Of a DNA stretch of 64,000 nucleotides, positions 57,801-64,000 are shown one piece after another. The notes beneath the pieces are model-generated. The model was not told the DNA's origin. It was given only the letters and a program-made list of their open reading frames with translations, and did no database searches. Within the stretch, counting starts at the first letter, position 1. Every line of letters begins with the position of its first letter. Both the position numbers and the translations under genes were made by a program. The DNA comes from Omphiscola glabra (taxonomy: Eukaryota; Mollusca; Gastropoda; Lymnaeidae), in contig OZ024806.1 in the NCBI GenBank assembly GCA_964017045.1, positions 6,282,488 to 6,346,487 of the forward strand, in the 5' to 3' direction.

Positions 57801-60268
57801 CTCTGCTTCATTCTTTGCATTTTCCTCAGTTCGTTGATGCGTTTGGGTGCGGATGATTTCCTTTCCTCTCTCTCAACTGCCAGGCCGGCACCAATGACAT
57901 CATCCCAGCATGTTCGTGAAGTCAGGTGGACCATCATGGCTGTGTAACGTTCAATCTTGGATGTTATCTCATGCGTGAAGTGCTCCTGTTCTTCCATAAA
58001 CTCTCCAAGGGTGTAAGTTAGCTGGTAGATCATTCAATAGTTGGTTCCAGATTTAAAATGCTATATTAGTTCATTAATCAGGTGTTTTAATCCACTACTA
58101 TCCAGGTGTTACTGTCCAGATGTTACTGTCCAGGTGTTACCATCCAGATATTTCAGTCCAGGTGTCACTGTCCAGATGTTACAGTACCGGTGTTACTGTC
58201 TATATGTAACTGTCCAGATGTTACAGTACCGGTGTTACTGTCCATATGTAACTGTCCAGATGTTACAGTACCGGTGTTACTGTCCAGATGTCACTGTCCA
58301 GATATTACAGTACCGGTGTTACTGTCCATATGTCACGTACTGGTGTTACTGTCCATATGTAACTGTCTAGATGTTACAGTACCGGTGTTACTGTCCAGAT
58401 GTCACTGTCCAGATATTACAGTACCGGTGTTACTGTCCATATGTCACAACCAGATGTTAAGATGAACTATTTAATGAGCCCTCATGTCAAGCATAGTAAA
58501 AAAAAATGCTTTGAGGTAAAGGAATCAGGTATGTTTTGTTTATACCTCTCTGTCAACTTGAATCAGGTGCAGGGCTCTCAGGTCTAGGCACATGGTGTGT
58601 ATCAACGTCAGGGTCTCAGCAAACATGGGGTTACAGATGTTCAGAATGCTCCGCAGTTTCCTTCTTGTCTTTCCAAACTTTCTCATGTCCTGGCTGCTTC
58701 CAAGGCTGAAAGGGGGACAAAATCGACACAGGAAAAATAGAAGATCTGCTTCTTAATTGTGTTCACTGACAACGCTTATGATAGTGTAGAATACCAATAT
58801 TTTAACATTTATTTGAACAGCTTTCTCTAATTAATTGTTCAATACCAATTAATTTGTTTGATTTTCTCTAATTAATTGTTCAATACTAATTAATTTGTTT
58901 GATTTTCTATAATTAATTGTTCCATCCCAATTAATTTGTTTGATTTTAACAAGATTCACACAGCAATCATTGAATTATATATTTAAAAGTAATACACGGA
59001 CATCCTTCAAGTAAATCAAGGGGTCCAAAACTATCTTCACAGACCCTGATAACCAAATATAGGATGATTGACTGGTTAAGCGTCCTATATCAGGAAGTTT
59101 TGTGTCAGTGATAATGAACCAAGTTAGAATGTCCAACTATAGGAAGATTTGTCTCAGTGATAGTGAATCACGTTAGAATGTCCAACTTTAGGAAGATTTG
59201 TCTCAATGATAATAAACCAAGTTAGAATGTCCAACTTTAAGGAGATTTGTCTCAGTTATAATGAACCAAGTAAGAAATTTCCAACCTTAGGAAGATTTGT
59301 CTCAGTGATAATGAACCATGTTAGAATGTCCAACTTTAGGGATATTTGCCACCTTTATAATGAACACCTTAAGTCCCAAAATTTAATATATATGAAACAA
59401 GCGAACTATTTCTGTTTTCACATACGCATAGAAAGCCTTCATCATTCTGAAGTTCTTAAAGAAAGGATTTTGACGCAGTTTAACAGTTGTGCTCTGTTCA
59501 AACACCCAGCGTTTCAGGCTCAGGCGATGCGGCTGTTTCTGTACATGAAAATAAATCAATTGAGTATTGACTCCATCTCTAAAAATGTCTACAAAATAAA
59601 AGAAAATAAATCAATTGAGTATTGACTCCAACTCTAAAAATGTCTACAAAATAAAAGAAAATAAATCAATTGATTATTGACTCCATCTCTAAAAATGTCT
59701 ACAAAATAAAAGAAAATAAATCAATTGAGTATTGACTCCAACTCTAAAAATGTCTACAAAATAAAAGAAAATAAATCAATTGAGTATTGACTCCAACTCT
59801 AAAAATGTCTACAAAATAAAAGAAAATTAATCAATTGAGTATTGACTCCAACTCTAAAAATGTCTACAAAGTAAAAGAAAATAAATCAATTGATTGACTC
59901 CAACTATAAAAATGTCTACAAAATAAAAGAAAAGAAAATACTCACAAAAAAAAAGAAAATCCTAATCAGTATTTGAAAGCTATAGCAAATAAATTACCTT
60001 TGAACACTGATAAAACATACAGTTGATAAATTGAATGAATTAAAGTTAAGTGAAGATTTAATCACATGGTAAGTTATGTGGTGTTTCATATGGTTGGTCA
60101 CATGGTATGTCACAAGGTACCTCACCCCTTTAATATATCTGACAACAAAGTGACGTCCGACAGTGCAGTAGTTCATGACATCAACAGATCCAGGGGAGAC
60201 CATCTGCATGTAATATTGCGAGTAGTTGGGAGCAGATGGAGGCAGGGCGGGGGACATGTAGATAACAT
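36713..60268 (-). CDS. Dynein heavy chain-like gene, 19 visible exons (5' incomplete)
   Basis: Nineteen minus-strand exons join with matching phases into 5,744 coding bases, about 1,913 residues plus a stop. From the N-terminal side the visible protein has a dynein tail segment (exons at 60,268-55,110), a mostly disordered acidic, Ser-rich exon of 961 codons, the rest of the tail (51,144-46,751) and much of the linker (43,539-36,713). Linker landmarks are LWLLMADWDTKLNQW, LEKVLPKNSVV, ARHWRQIEEVLGVEF and ENIVTWAEMQ, in the order used by dynein heavy chains. In that family these regions bind intermediate and light chains and form the mechanical arm for the AAA+ ring. The long disordered insertion and loss of some conserved Trp residues suggest a divergent DNHD1-type member rather than a canonical axonemal heavy chain; this is inference. 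The first exons lie beyond the window, and the frame stops before any AAA+ domain. Confidence 0.8.
37193..37360 (-). CDS. Dynein-like gene exon (linker)
   Basis: 56 codons in phase 0. It has a clear acceptor (CTGAAACAG) and a GAG/GTCGGT donor of only fair quality. It encodes LRRLVIRHPELSQTLPDD, DVIKYKQIYMDYSRFM and LHWCTSPDLHQILE, matching the dynein linker stretch around the iF-x-dI-x-lP-e motif. The usual Trp and Tyr ahead of Leu are absent. Confidence 0.8.
37720..37881 (-). CDS. Dynein-like gene exon (linker)
   Basis: 54 codons, acceptor TGTTTTAG, donor GTAGGT. Encodes IEESLNYCVMELERIDQSPH and ENIVTWAEMQMKISR. The D-x-x-x-x-L-x-x-I-x-x-S-P-H and Trp-x-x-x-Gln elements are typical of the dynein linker. 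Confidence 0.85.
37882..39102. repeat. Intron carrying a 12-bp minisatellite (38,150-38,840)
   Basis: About 690 bp of two interchangeable 12-bp units, GGTCATTCCTCT and GGTCATAGCTCT, with few other variants. The frames Ser-Ser-Gly-His, Val-Ile-Pro-Leu and Met-Thr-Arg-Gly that run through it are repeat artefacts. The right part (38,930-39,102) is the donor array described at 38,930. Confidence 0.9.
38930..39124. repeat. Splice-donor minisatellite at exon 39,103-39,210
   Basis: Seven or so copies of a 24-25-bp unit reading CTCACCTCAAAAGTGTCACC on plus. On minus each copy is GGTGACACTTTTGAG followed by GTGAG, the last 15 coding bases of the exon plus its donor. The rightmost copy is the genuine exon end. 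Confidence 0.85.
39103..39210 (-). CDS. Dynein-like gene exon (linker), flanked by splice-site arrays
   Basis: 36 codons, phase 0 on both sides, acceptor CATTCTGCAG, donor GTGAGC. Encodes VQSKLKPLIEGETPVTIHL then LGDTFE, like the dynein linker part ahead of the D-x-x-x-x-L helix. Both ends of this exon have been tandemly duplicated into the introns. Confidence 0.8.
39201..39355. repeat. Splice-acceptor minisatellite, 40 bp x 4
   Basis: Copies start at exactly 39,201, 39,241, 39,281 and 39,321. On minus each contains CATTCTGCAG followed by GTGTGTCAAC, the acceptor plus the first 10 coding bases of the exon 39,103-39,210. The leftmost copy is the one joined to the exon body. Confidence 0.9.
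39515..39765. repeat. Degenerate 10-12-bp tandem repeat in intron
   Basis: Units resemble GGTTAGTCTGTGTCTA and GACTGACCAGTCTGTG in changing order. Confidence 0.8.
40041..40285. repeat. Splice-donor minisatellite, 67 bp x about 3.6
   Basis: GTACA(T/A)TGGACTC recurs at 40,041, 40,108, 40,175 and 40,242. On minus each full unit is the last 60 coding bases of the adjoining exon (20 codons) plus the intron bases GTGAGTA. The copy at 40,242 belongs to the real exon and the others lie downstream in the intron. Confidence 0.9.
40225..40455 (-). CDS. Dynein-like gene exon (linker, RHW motif)
   Basis: 77 codons in phase 0, acceptor CTACTAG, donor GTGAGT. Encodes MDIMLRWLNFIIEFR, VKARHWRQIEEVLGVEFGD and LTLASLMSI, the L-x-x-R-H-W-x-x-I block found in dynein heavy-chain linkers. 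The exon's last 20 codons and its donor are repeated downstream. Confidence 0.9.
40645..40865. repeat. 30-bp AT-rich tandem repeat, 7-8 copies
   Basis: The unit is made of TTACTGTTTTAAATAAATGA and AATCTTAGAT. A 17-bp repeat (TTCTACTGCTGTCTTCA, 5 copies) follows at about 40,997-41,083. Confidence 0.9.
41155..41960. repeat. ~56-bp intronic minisatellite, about 14 copies
   Basis: The unit is made of ATTGTACCAACCAACATATT, AGTACAACCCAAAATA and ATTGTACAAACCAACAATA. Higher-order blocks of about 170-280 bp are visible. Confidence 0.95.
42009..42131 (-). CDS. Dynein-like gene exon (linker)
   Basis: 41 codons in phase 0, acceptor GAATTTCAG, donor GTACTA. Encodes QSFVTLDIQKINNYTFKY and KLEKVLPKNSVVTVFGEK, aligning with the dynein L-x-x-x-L-P-x-N-x-V linker segment. 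Confidence 0.85.
42262..42396 (-). CDS. Dynein-like gene exon (linker, LW...W motif)
   Basis: 45 codons in phase 0, acceptor ACTTTCAAG, donor GTCAGT (less usual at +3). Encodes FRELFQLSSRYVNTRNLW and LLMADWDTKLNQWKH. The Leu-Trp-x(5)-Trp-x(6)-Trp spacing is characteristic of the start of the dynein linker. Confidence 0.85.
42397..43380. other. Intron with dispersed repeat copies
   Basis: 42,430-42,560 parallels 36,080-36,230, and 42,740-42,840 parallels about 2,440 (TTTCAGCTCAATAGGATGAT). No other coding sequence is supported. Confidence 0.45.
43381..43539 (-). CDS. Dynein-like gene exon (tail/linker boundary)
   Basis: 53 codons in phase 0, acceptor TTTGAAAG, donor GTGAGT. Encodes KKVLKPMAENSLFLDGKAD and ALTEAEELVRSYVTKANF, a helical segment placed just ahead of the LW linker motif as in dynein heavy chains. 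Confidence 0.8.
43553..43699. repeat. Intronic minisatellite, part 1 (interrupted)
   Basis: ~30-bp units GTTAAATTATTTGTATGTGA then TAAAAGTAATTAT. They begin about 15 bases from the acceptor of the exon 43,381-43,539 and continue at 45,529 after an insertion. Confidence 0.9.
43700..45528 (+). mobile_element. LTR-retrotransposon-like insertion, 1.83 kb
   Basis: It splits one minisatellite and is flanked by the 4-bp duplication GTTA (43,696-43,699 and 45,529-45,532). Removing it restores an uninterrupted repeat unit. It starts TGTGGTAGTG and ends TTGCTACA, the TG...CA form of LTRs. Inside are a TATA-like CTATTTAAGG near 44,320, an AATAAA near 45,325 and, after GGCTACA at 45,418, a primer-binding-like TTTTTGGCACTGCGAGCAGG. 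A second TACA end follows 110 bp later, so it looks like one long LTR (~1.7 kb) plus a remnant. No protein-coding part remains. Confidence 0.7.
45529..45750. repeat. Intronic minisatellite, part 2
   Basis: Continuation of the units at 43,553-43,699, with local variants (GAAAAAAG, GTACATG). Confidence 0.9.
46205..46711 (+). mobile_element. L2-like LINE 3' end
   Basis: Encodes LRIRLETYGRRTFAFAGPTI then WNTLPVTLRKSQTLESFKTD and LKTHLFRKHLLG followed by a stop. This is the conserved C-terminus of L2/CR1-type ORF2. The 3' end carries CGCGCTTCGAGCCTTTGGGG and an ATT tail. Similar flanks AGGTCAGAGGTCAA (left) and AGGTCAAAGGTCAAA (right) may be a diverged target duplication. Confidence 0.85.
46751..46916 (-). 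CDS. Dynein-like gene exon (tail)
   Basis: 166 bp entering with one base and leaving in phase 0. The acceptor is ATGAGCAG and the donor GTAGTG. Encodes FAVPHNEDDRRAFESTHYLV and ERDVAWIQSQ. It fits the dynein Y-x-x-L-x-x-y-x-I-x-V-x-x-E region followed by a helix. Confidence 0.85.
46917..48630. repeat. Intron with a 31-bp minisatellite (47,370-47,830)
   Basis: About 15 copies of ACTGACATTAAGCTCAGTCT then CCATTACCCCA, in mixed CCCCA and CAAAA forms. The rest of the intron holds no supported feature apart from a run of about 18 C near 48,568-48,585. Confidence 0.9.
48631..48788 (-). CDS. Dynein-like gene exon (tail)
   Basis: 158 bp, phase 0 in and two bases out, acceptor CATCACAG, donor GTGAGA. 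Encodes LDNLITVLESHPAALDALYI and LLENRDVNQIISLYNIID. This matches the P-x-x-L-x-x-L...I-x-x-L-Y helix pair before the linker in dynein heavy chains. Confidence 0.85.
49326..49490 (-). CDS. Dynein-like gene exon (tail)
   Basis: 55 codons in phase 0, acceptor TTGTTTCAG, donor GTGATG. Encodes RLGMFLIDLTPYKDNVRGF, with GxFxIDxxxxK spacing like that of dynein tails, and TVQELLNSDVMQRTRQLIQ. Confidence 0.85.
49700..50300. repeat. 33-bp intronic minisatellite ending at a splice donor
   Basis: Units such as CCCTGGTTTTAATATTAACC and TCATATCCATGTG occur in a ~100-bp higher-order pattern. The right-hand units (CATACCCCTGTGCCCTAGTT then TCAATGT) resemble the exon-intron junction at 50,302 (CTATACCTGTGTGTC), so on minus each unit reads CACAGGGGTAT. 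Frames through it are artefacts. Confidence 0.9.
50302..50479 (-). CDS. Dynein-like gene exon (tail)
   Basis: 178 bp, one base in and phase 0 out. The acceptor is GTGATCCAG and the donor GTATAG. Encodes VKNSIYSCIDTVFHCTGVYL and MFYQEALQRHDTQ. The phase match with the neighbouring exon (AA plus T gives Asn) supports the join. Confidence 0.8.
50999..51144 (-). CDS. Dynein-like gene exon (tail), phase-2 donor
   Basis: 146 bp, phase 0 in and two bases out. It has a clean acceptor CCTCAG and the strong donor GTAAGA. Encodes HLLGIEMLTSNWALLPFLRP and PSLELVLRKDVNLI. The short open length means it is easily missed, but both junction phases fit. Confidence 0.8.
51326..51429. repeat. Splice-donor minisatellite, 26 bp x 4
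   Basis: CTCAC occurs at 51,326, 51,352, 51,378 and 51,404, exactly 26 bp apart. On minus each unit holds GATATGGAGGAG followed by GTGAG, the last coding bases of the giant exon plus its donor. Only the copy at 51,404-51,408 adjoins the exon. Confidence 0.9.
51409..54291 (-). CDS. Giant dynein-like exon, 961 codons, mostly disordered
   Basis: The acceptor AATCCACAG and donor GTGAGA, both phase 0, bound a 2,883-bp exon; the other exons are 108-242 bp. It opens with the tail-like ITADYLRLQMETFPTDDDIK and closes with YDFTAAAFNMIHDMEE, which lead into and out of dynein tail sequence. Between them lie about 900 residues dominated by Ser, Asp, Glu, Thr and Gly, with a short acidic run DDDDDHH, basic patches such as KRRKGGKG and one Leu/Pro-rich patch LLRVLPTVLPFLSPIHH. 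No folded domain is recognised. The exon is visibly more GC-rich than its introns. Its role is unknown; it may be a flexible linker or a phosphorylation-rich region. Confidence 0.85.
54292..55109. other. Intron, nothing recognised
   Basis: AT-rich. No repeat array or element was identified. Confidence 0.5.
55110..55302 (-). CDS. Dynein-like gene exon (tail)
   Basis: 193 bp, one base in and phase 0 out, acceptor TTGTTTCCAG, donor GTATGA. Encodes GSVTSPRSNIDES, TAEMEAQRIQRCAKLSRFIY and CILRQALHHIYTASLT. The final helix resembles the dynein tail L-x-x-x-L-x-x-x-x-x-x-S-L-x-x region. Confidence 0.8.
55303..57779. repeat. Intron with two long arrays
   Basis: About 55,600-55,900 is an unclassified dispersed repeat matching about 14,660-14,960. 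The interval 56,130-56,830 holds about 18 copies of a ~39-bp unit (TATCCATCAACTATGACTAG then TAAGCATGATCC). The interval 56,995-57,480 holds ~20-bp units GGTGGCAGTACTAGGGGAAT that become irregular. At 57,480-57,600 there are 3 copies of a 42-bp unit with GACCCTAATAAAGCATGCCA. Confidence 0.85.
57780..58021 (-). CDS. Dynein-like gene exon (tail)
   Basis: 242 bp, phase 0 in and two bases out, donor GTGCGT. The acceptor (GATCTACCAG) has a weak pyrimidine tract, so the exact start is less certain. Encodes LTYTLGEFMEEQEHFTHEIT, TSRTCWDDVIGAGL and a basic helix KRINELRKMQRMKQRLATDL. Confidence 0.75.
58085..58460. repeat. 14/28-bp intronic minisatellite
   Basis: Units TACTGTCCAGATGT and TACAGTACCGGTGT alternate. 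The array lies between the exons at 57,780 and 58,546. Confidence 0.9.
58546..58705 (-). CDS. Dynein-like gene exon (tail)
   Basis: 160 bp, one base in and phase 0 out, acceptor CCCCCTTTCAG, donor GTATAA. Encodes DMRKFGKTRRKLRSILNICN and CLDLRALHLIQVDRE. It corresponds to the K-x-x-R-x-x-L segment after the KAF motif of dynein tails. Confidence 0.85.
58820..59400. repeat. Two intronic arrays
   Basis: 58,820-58,945: three ~44-bp units with TTAATTTGTTTGATTTTCTC. 59,090-59,370: about six ~48-bp units with AGGAAGATTTGTCTCAGTGA then TAATGAACCAAGTTAGAATG. Confidence 0.85.
59426..59538 (-). CDS. Dynein-like gene exon (tail, KAF motif)
   Basis: 113 bp, phase 0 in and two bases out, strong donor GTATGT. 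Encodes LKRWVFEQSTTVKLRQNPFF then KNFRMMKAFY. The W-x-x-E-x(n)-F-F-K-x-F-x-x-x-K-A-F pattern is a dynein heavy-chain tail signature. An alternative acceptor six bases further in would remove two residues. Confidence 0.85.
59545..59945. repeat. 54-bp intronic minisatellite, about 7 copies
   Basis: The unit is made of AAAATAAATCAATTGAGTAT, TGACTCCAACTCTAAAAA and TGTCTACAAAATAAAAG. It starts about 7 bases from the acceptor of the exon at 59,426-59,538. Confidence 0.9.
60126..60268 (-). CDS. Dynein-like gene, first visible exon (tail)
   Basis: 143 bp entering with two bases, so at least one coding exon lies upstream. The acceptor is TTTGTATCCAG and the donor GTGAGG. Encodes DVIYMSPALPPSAPNYSQYY and CTVGRHFVVRYIKG. 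It joins in frame to the LKRWVFE exon, as expected for the dynein tail. Confidence 0.75.
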
Positions 60269-60604
60269 CTGGATACAAAGTCAGAAAATAAGAAAAATAA
60301 CTGAACATTTGAATACAAGATAAGAAATGATGTTCATGTGCACACGGGGACAACTTCTAAACATTAGTTTTAAAAGATAACAGTTGCGTTCATGGTGAAC
60401 AAAGTTTGACACGGGGACAACATTTGGAAATATTCATTAAAGTTATGGACATAATGAAGATTTTTGTTCCTGGCATCTGTCTGTCACAATTGATGAAATC
60501 ATAAAATATTTCTTTAGGAGGATGTGCTGGTTCCCTAGACAGCAAATCACCTCTCTCCACACAACTGGATTAACCAAGGGAGTAACATCATTTGTGGATG
60601 ATGT

Positions 60605-63190
60605 ATGTATGGCATCTTTCCGTCTACGAGAGACGATAGATTATCTTGTCTGGTTGCAGCTCTTCGTGTGGCTAATGAGACCGATCCTTGAATGGCAGTC
60701 TCTTGTGCATGTCCCGCACACGAATGCGGTGGAGTAGTGTTTTCTTGCCTTTCTCAGCGCTCTCTTCACAGCTGCTTCCGCCCTGTAGAGCTCCTCGGCA
60801 CGTAGTGATCCTTCCTTCACGATGCCCCGCCATGTGGATCGATCCTCCGCCAGGTCCTCCCAATTTGAGATGTTGATGTTAGCCGCCTTCATATCTCTTT
60901 TGCAAATGTCTATGTATCTGAGACGAGGCCGTCCAACTGACCTTTTCCCTGTCGCCAGCTCGCTGTACAGCACGTCCTTTGGTATGCGACCAGGATCCAT
61001 TCGCTTGACGTGCCCAAGCCAGCGGAGGCGTCTTTGGATTAAAAGGGCTGGGACGCTGCACATATTTGTTTGAGACAGGCCATCCGTGTTGGGGACTTTT
61101 TCCTGCATTTGATGTCAAGGATGCGGCGCAGGCATCTGAGGTGGAAGCCATTGAGCCTTTTTTCGTGCCTGTTGTATGTGGTCCAAGACTCACATCCATA
61201 GAGGAGTGTGCTCAGTACGCAGGCCTGGTATACCTGCAGCTTAGTTCTTGTTGTGAGCTTGGCATTGGACCAGACTCTTTTCTTCAGTCTCGCCATGACA
61301 GTTGCGGCCTTCCCTATTCTACCACTTATCTCATCCTCCATTGAGAGGGTGCTCGAAATGTTCGACCCTAGATATGTGAATCTGTCAACAGCATCCAAAA
61401 CGCAGTCGTCGATGGAGATAGTGGGGGGAGAGTCAGCGTCCTGAGCCATAATGTTGGTTTTCTTTAAGCTGATGATCATGCCAAACTCTTTGCAGGCAGC
61501 GGATAAACTGGATACAAGGCTCTGCAGGCCGTCTGCTGAGTGAGATACTAAAGCAGCGTCATCTGCAAATAAGAGCTCACGTAGCATGACCTTTCTTATT
61601 TTGGTCTTAGCTCTAAGGCGCGCAATGTTGAACAATCTCCCGTCTGCTCTAGTGTGAATGTATATCCCATCGCTGTTGTTCTTGAAGGCATACTGGAGTA
61701 AGATGGAGAAGAAGATTGCAAATAAAGTAGGAGCTAGCACTCAGCCTTGCTTTACTCCACTACTTACTGGAAAAGCTTCTGAGGTGGCACCGTCATAGCA
61801 TACTGTGCCCTGCATGTTATGGTGGAACTGCTCGATGATGTTAAGCAGACGTGCAGGGCAGCCTATTTTTTTTAGGATCTGGAAGAGGCCGCTTCTGCTG
61901 ACAAGATCAAAAGCTTTAGTGAGGTCGACAAACGCTATGTATAGAGGCATATGTTGTTCCCTGCATTTCTCCTGCAACTGGCGCAGAGAGAAGATCATGT
62001 CTATGGTTGACCTACCGGCTCGAAAGCCACATTGCGATTCAGGGAGTACACGCGATGCTAGGGTCTGCAAGCGTGTTAATGCAACTCGGGCGAAGGCCTT
62101 TCCAACTATGCTAAGAAGGAAGATTCCACGATAGTTGTTGCAGTCACTCTTGTGGTAGCTGTCTCTGTTCCCAGCACATAGTAAGGAGATCATGCAAGGG
62201 CCGTAATAGAACTTCCTTTCCACATTTTAGAACCTCTGGTGGAATTCCATCATTGCCAGGGGCTTTCCCACAGGCGAGACAATCGATGGCTCTACCTACC
62301 TCTTCTAGGGTGGGTAGGGTGTCAAGCTCATCCATGACCGGCAGGTCTGGGATATCGTCCAGGGCAGCGGTTGAGACATGGTTCATTGTTGCGTATAGTT
62401 CCAAGTAGTGCTCAATCCACCGTTTGAGTTGTTTATCCTGATCAGTAATAAGTTCCCTTGTTTTTGACATTAAGGGCGCAGTCTTGGAGATCAGAGGCCC
62501 TGTTGCTTGTTTTATATTCTCGTACATAGCCTTTGCATCTCCTCTATCAGCAGCTGACTGTATGCTGGAGCTTAGATTGAGCCAATATGTGTTAGCGTAG
62601 TGGCGAGCTGCCTGCTGGGTGTTTTTCTTGGCACTTTTAAGAGTTTGTAGAGTGGCTGGGCAAGGCGTGTCTTTATAAGCCAAGAGAGCCTTTCTTTTAG
62701 CATCAGTGACATGCTTCATTTCCTGCCAGTGAGCCTCGAACCAATCTGCACTTTTGCGTTCTCTCTTGCCAAATGCCGTGATAGCCGAGTTATAGTGTCC
62801 CGCAGATGAGACCACTTGGACTCAATAGTGTCTATTGGTGGCATTTGTTCAAGAGCTTCTTGTAGTCTATGGTTGTATTCTTCCGTTCTCTCTGGGTTAT
62901 TGGTGGAGTAGGTGCTTATGCGAGGTTTGCCCTTGTTTTTGGTGTGATACAGTTTCTTTGGCAGTAACCTTATCTTGCTAGCCACTAAGGAATGATCTGT
63001 GTCGCAGTCTGCGCTATGGTAGCTGCGTGTGAGGAGGACACTAGCCAGTTGTGTGCGTCTTGTGGATGATACAGCTTTGCAATTTAGCATCGCAGGAATT
63101 TTCATTGTGTCAAGCCGTTTATGGGACTCCCTCTCCAGGTTTGAGCTCAGAGTTGGCCTTGTGTTGGAGAGTCCCATTCACCCAGGGAGC
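60605..63190 (-). mobile_element. RTE-like LINE pseudogene (endonuclease end plus RT)
   Basis: From its 5' side: the last part of an endonuclease (TRSYHSADCDTDHSLVASKI), a linker, the RT fingers (CGFRAGRSTIDMIFSLRQLQ, VDLTKAFDLVSRSGL, SSGVKQG), then VLAPTLFAIFFS, the catalytic ELLFADDAALVSHS, RFTYLGSNISSTLSMEDEI, LLYGCESWTTY, RLRWLGHVKRM and a terminal C-x2-C-x(n)-H-x4-C segment (CGTCTRDCHSRIGLISHTKS). Frames change near 62,800, 62,200 and 61,080. A TGA at about 61,740 replaces the conserved Cys codon between KQG and VLAP. It is 5' truncated inside the endonuclease and dead. It is the same family as 6,263-7,095. Confidence 0.9.
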
Positions 63191-63479
63191 TGGTCATTCT
63201 TTTAGATGAGTTGTCTAGAGACTACTACTATTGCTACTGCATACACTTGTGGATTACGTAATACATTAGCACAATTAAGCTCTGATACTCTGTACTGAGC
63301 TAAAAGGCATGCATCACAAATCACAAAAGTCCTGAGAATTAGGTGTCAAATAAGAGACTACTTTATTATCCGAAAAATCACATACCAAAATCCGTACTAT
63401 CAAAAGTCAAAAATGATCCTTTTCGAAGTACTACAATCACATAATAAAATCCGTATTAACAACATGCACTAATAATCTT
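63191..63479. other. No gene seen
   Basis: AT-rich spacer between the LINE and the terminal array. Confidence 0.4.
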
Positions 63480-64000
63480 TTCAAAGTAATCTCTAATCTC
63501 TCACTACTCCATGTACCCATCACACTCTACACGTATCTCTCCTGACACACTACTCCATGTACCCATCACACTCTACACGTCTCTCCTGACACACTACTCC
63601 ATGTACCCATCACAAACACGTCTCTCTCCTGACACACTACTCCTTGTACCCATCACAAACACGTCTCTCTCCTGACACACTACTCCCTGTACCCATCACA
63701 AACACGTCTCTCTCCTGACACACTACTCCCTGTACCCATCACAAACACGTCTCTCTCCTGACAAACTACTCCATCTACCCATCACAATACACGTCTTTCT
63801 CCTGACACACGACTCCCTGTACCCATCACACTACACGTCTTTCTCCTGACACACTACTCCCTCCATGTACCCATCACAAATACGTCTCTCTCCTGACACA
63901 CTACTCCCTGTACCCATCACAAACACATATCTCTCCTGACACACTACTCCCTGTACCCATCACAAACATGTCTTTCTCCTGACACACTACTCCCTGTACC
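63480..64000. repeat. ~44-bp minisatellite running off the window
   Basis: The unit is made of CTCCTGACACACTACTCCCT, GTACCCATCACAAACACG and TCTCT. At least 11 copies, truncated by the window end. Confidence 0.95.

Noticed and set aside
60641..61108. A cellular zinc-finger gene, suggested by the C-x2-C...H-x4-C segment
   Set aside because: The segment is the C-terminal motif of the LINE ORF2 and is also present in the copy at 6,301-6,546.

Overview
This is a eukaryotic genomic window. It is AT-rich, with multi-exon genes, GT-AG introns, many non-LTR retrotransposon pieces and an extreme load of minisatellites. The mix of L2/CR1-like and RTE-like LINEs, a hAT miniature element, a Harbinger-like element and intron-rich genes fits an invertebrate, most likely a lophotrochozoan such as a gastropod mollusc. 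That assignment is an inference from style, not from a diagnostic marker.

The only host gene I can support lies on the minus strand from about 60,268 down to 36,713. Nineteen exons join in a consistent reading frame, and every junction phase matches. Together they encode about 1,913 residues of a dynein-heavy-chain-like protein: part of the tail, a single 2.9-kb exon of mostly disordered Ser/Asp/Glu-rich sequence, then the remaining tail and much of the linker. The linker motifs include LWLLMADWD, RHWRQIEE and VTWAEMQ. The architecture suggests a divergent DNHD1-like dynein relative, but I cannot confirm the orthologue. The 5' end lies beyond the window. In the last visible exon the frame reaches a stop before any AAA+ motor domain.

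The left half (1-36 kb) has no convincing host gene. It holds about two dozen minisatellites with unrelated units of 12-50 bp, including a 27-bp array (485-1540), a 19-bp array (13146-14370), a 34-bp array (20811-23345, split by a GC-rich insertion), a 30-bp array (29505-30290) and a ~49-bp array (33095-34175). Among them are decayed mobile elements: RTE-like LINE pieces (3.1, 6.3-7.1 and 35.5 kb), a CR1-like LINE (25.9-29.4 kb) with an L2-like LINE nested in it, a 1.2-kb Harbinger-like element (31.6-32.8 kb), a Tc1-like remnant (34.2 kb) and a 188-bp hAT-type MITE with a perfect 8-bp target duplication (34.8 kb).

The right half is the dynein-like gene, its introns packed with further minisatellites, plus an LTR-like insertion (43.7-45.5 kb), an L2-like LINE tail (46.2-46.7 kb) and a RTE-like LINE pseudogene (60.6-63.2 kb) upstream of the first visible exon. 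Tandem arrays cover roughly a quarter of the window.

The most unusual signal is that several intronic minisatellites have grown directly out of exon-intron junctions. Their repeat units contain the real splice donor or acceptor together with the adjoining coding bases, so one exon end is followed by several copies of the same splice site.
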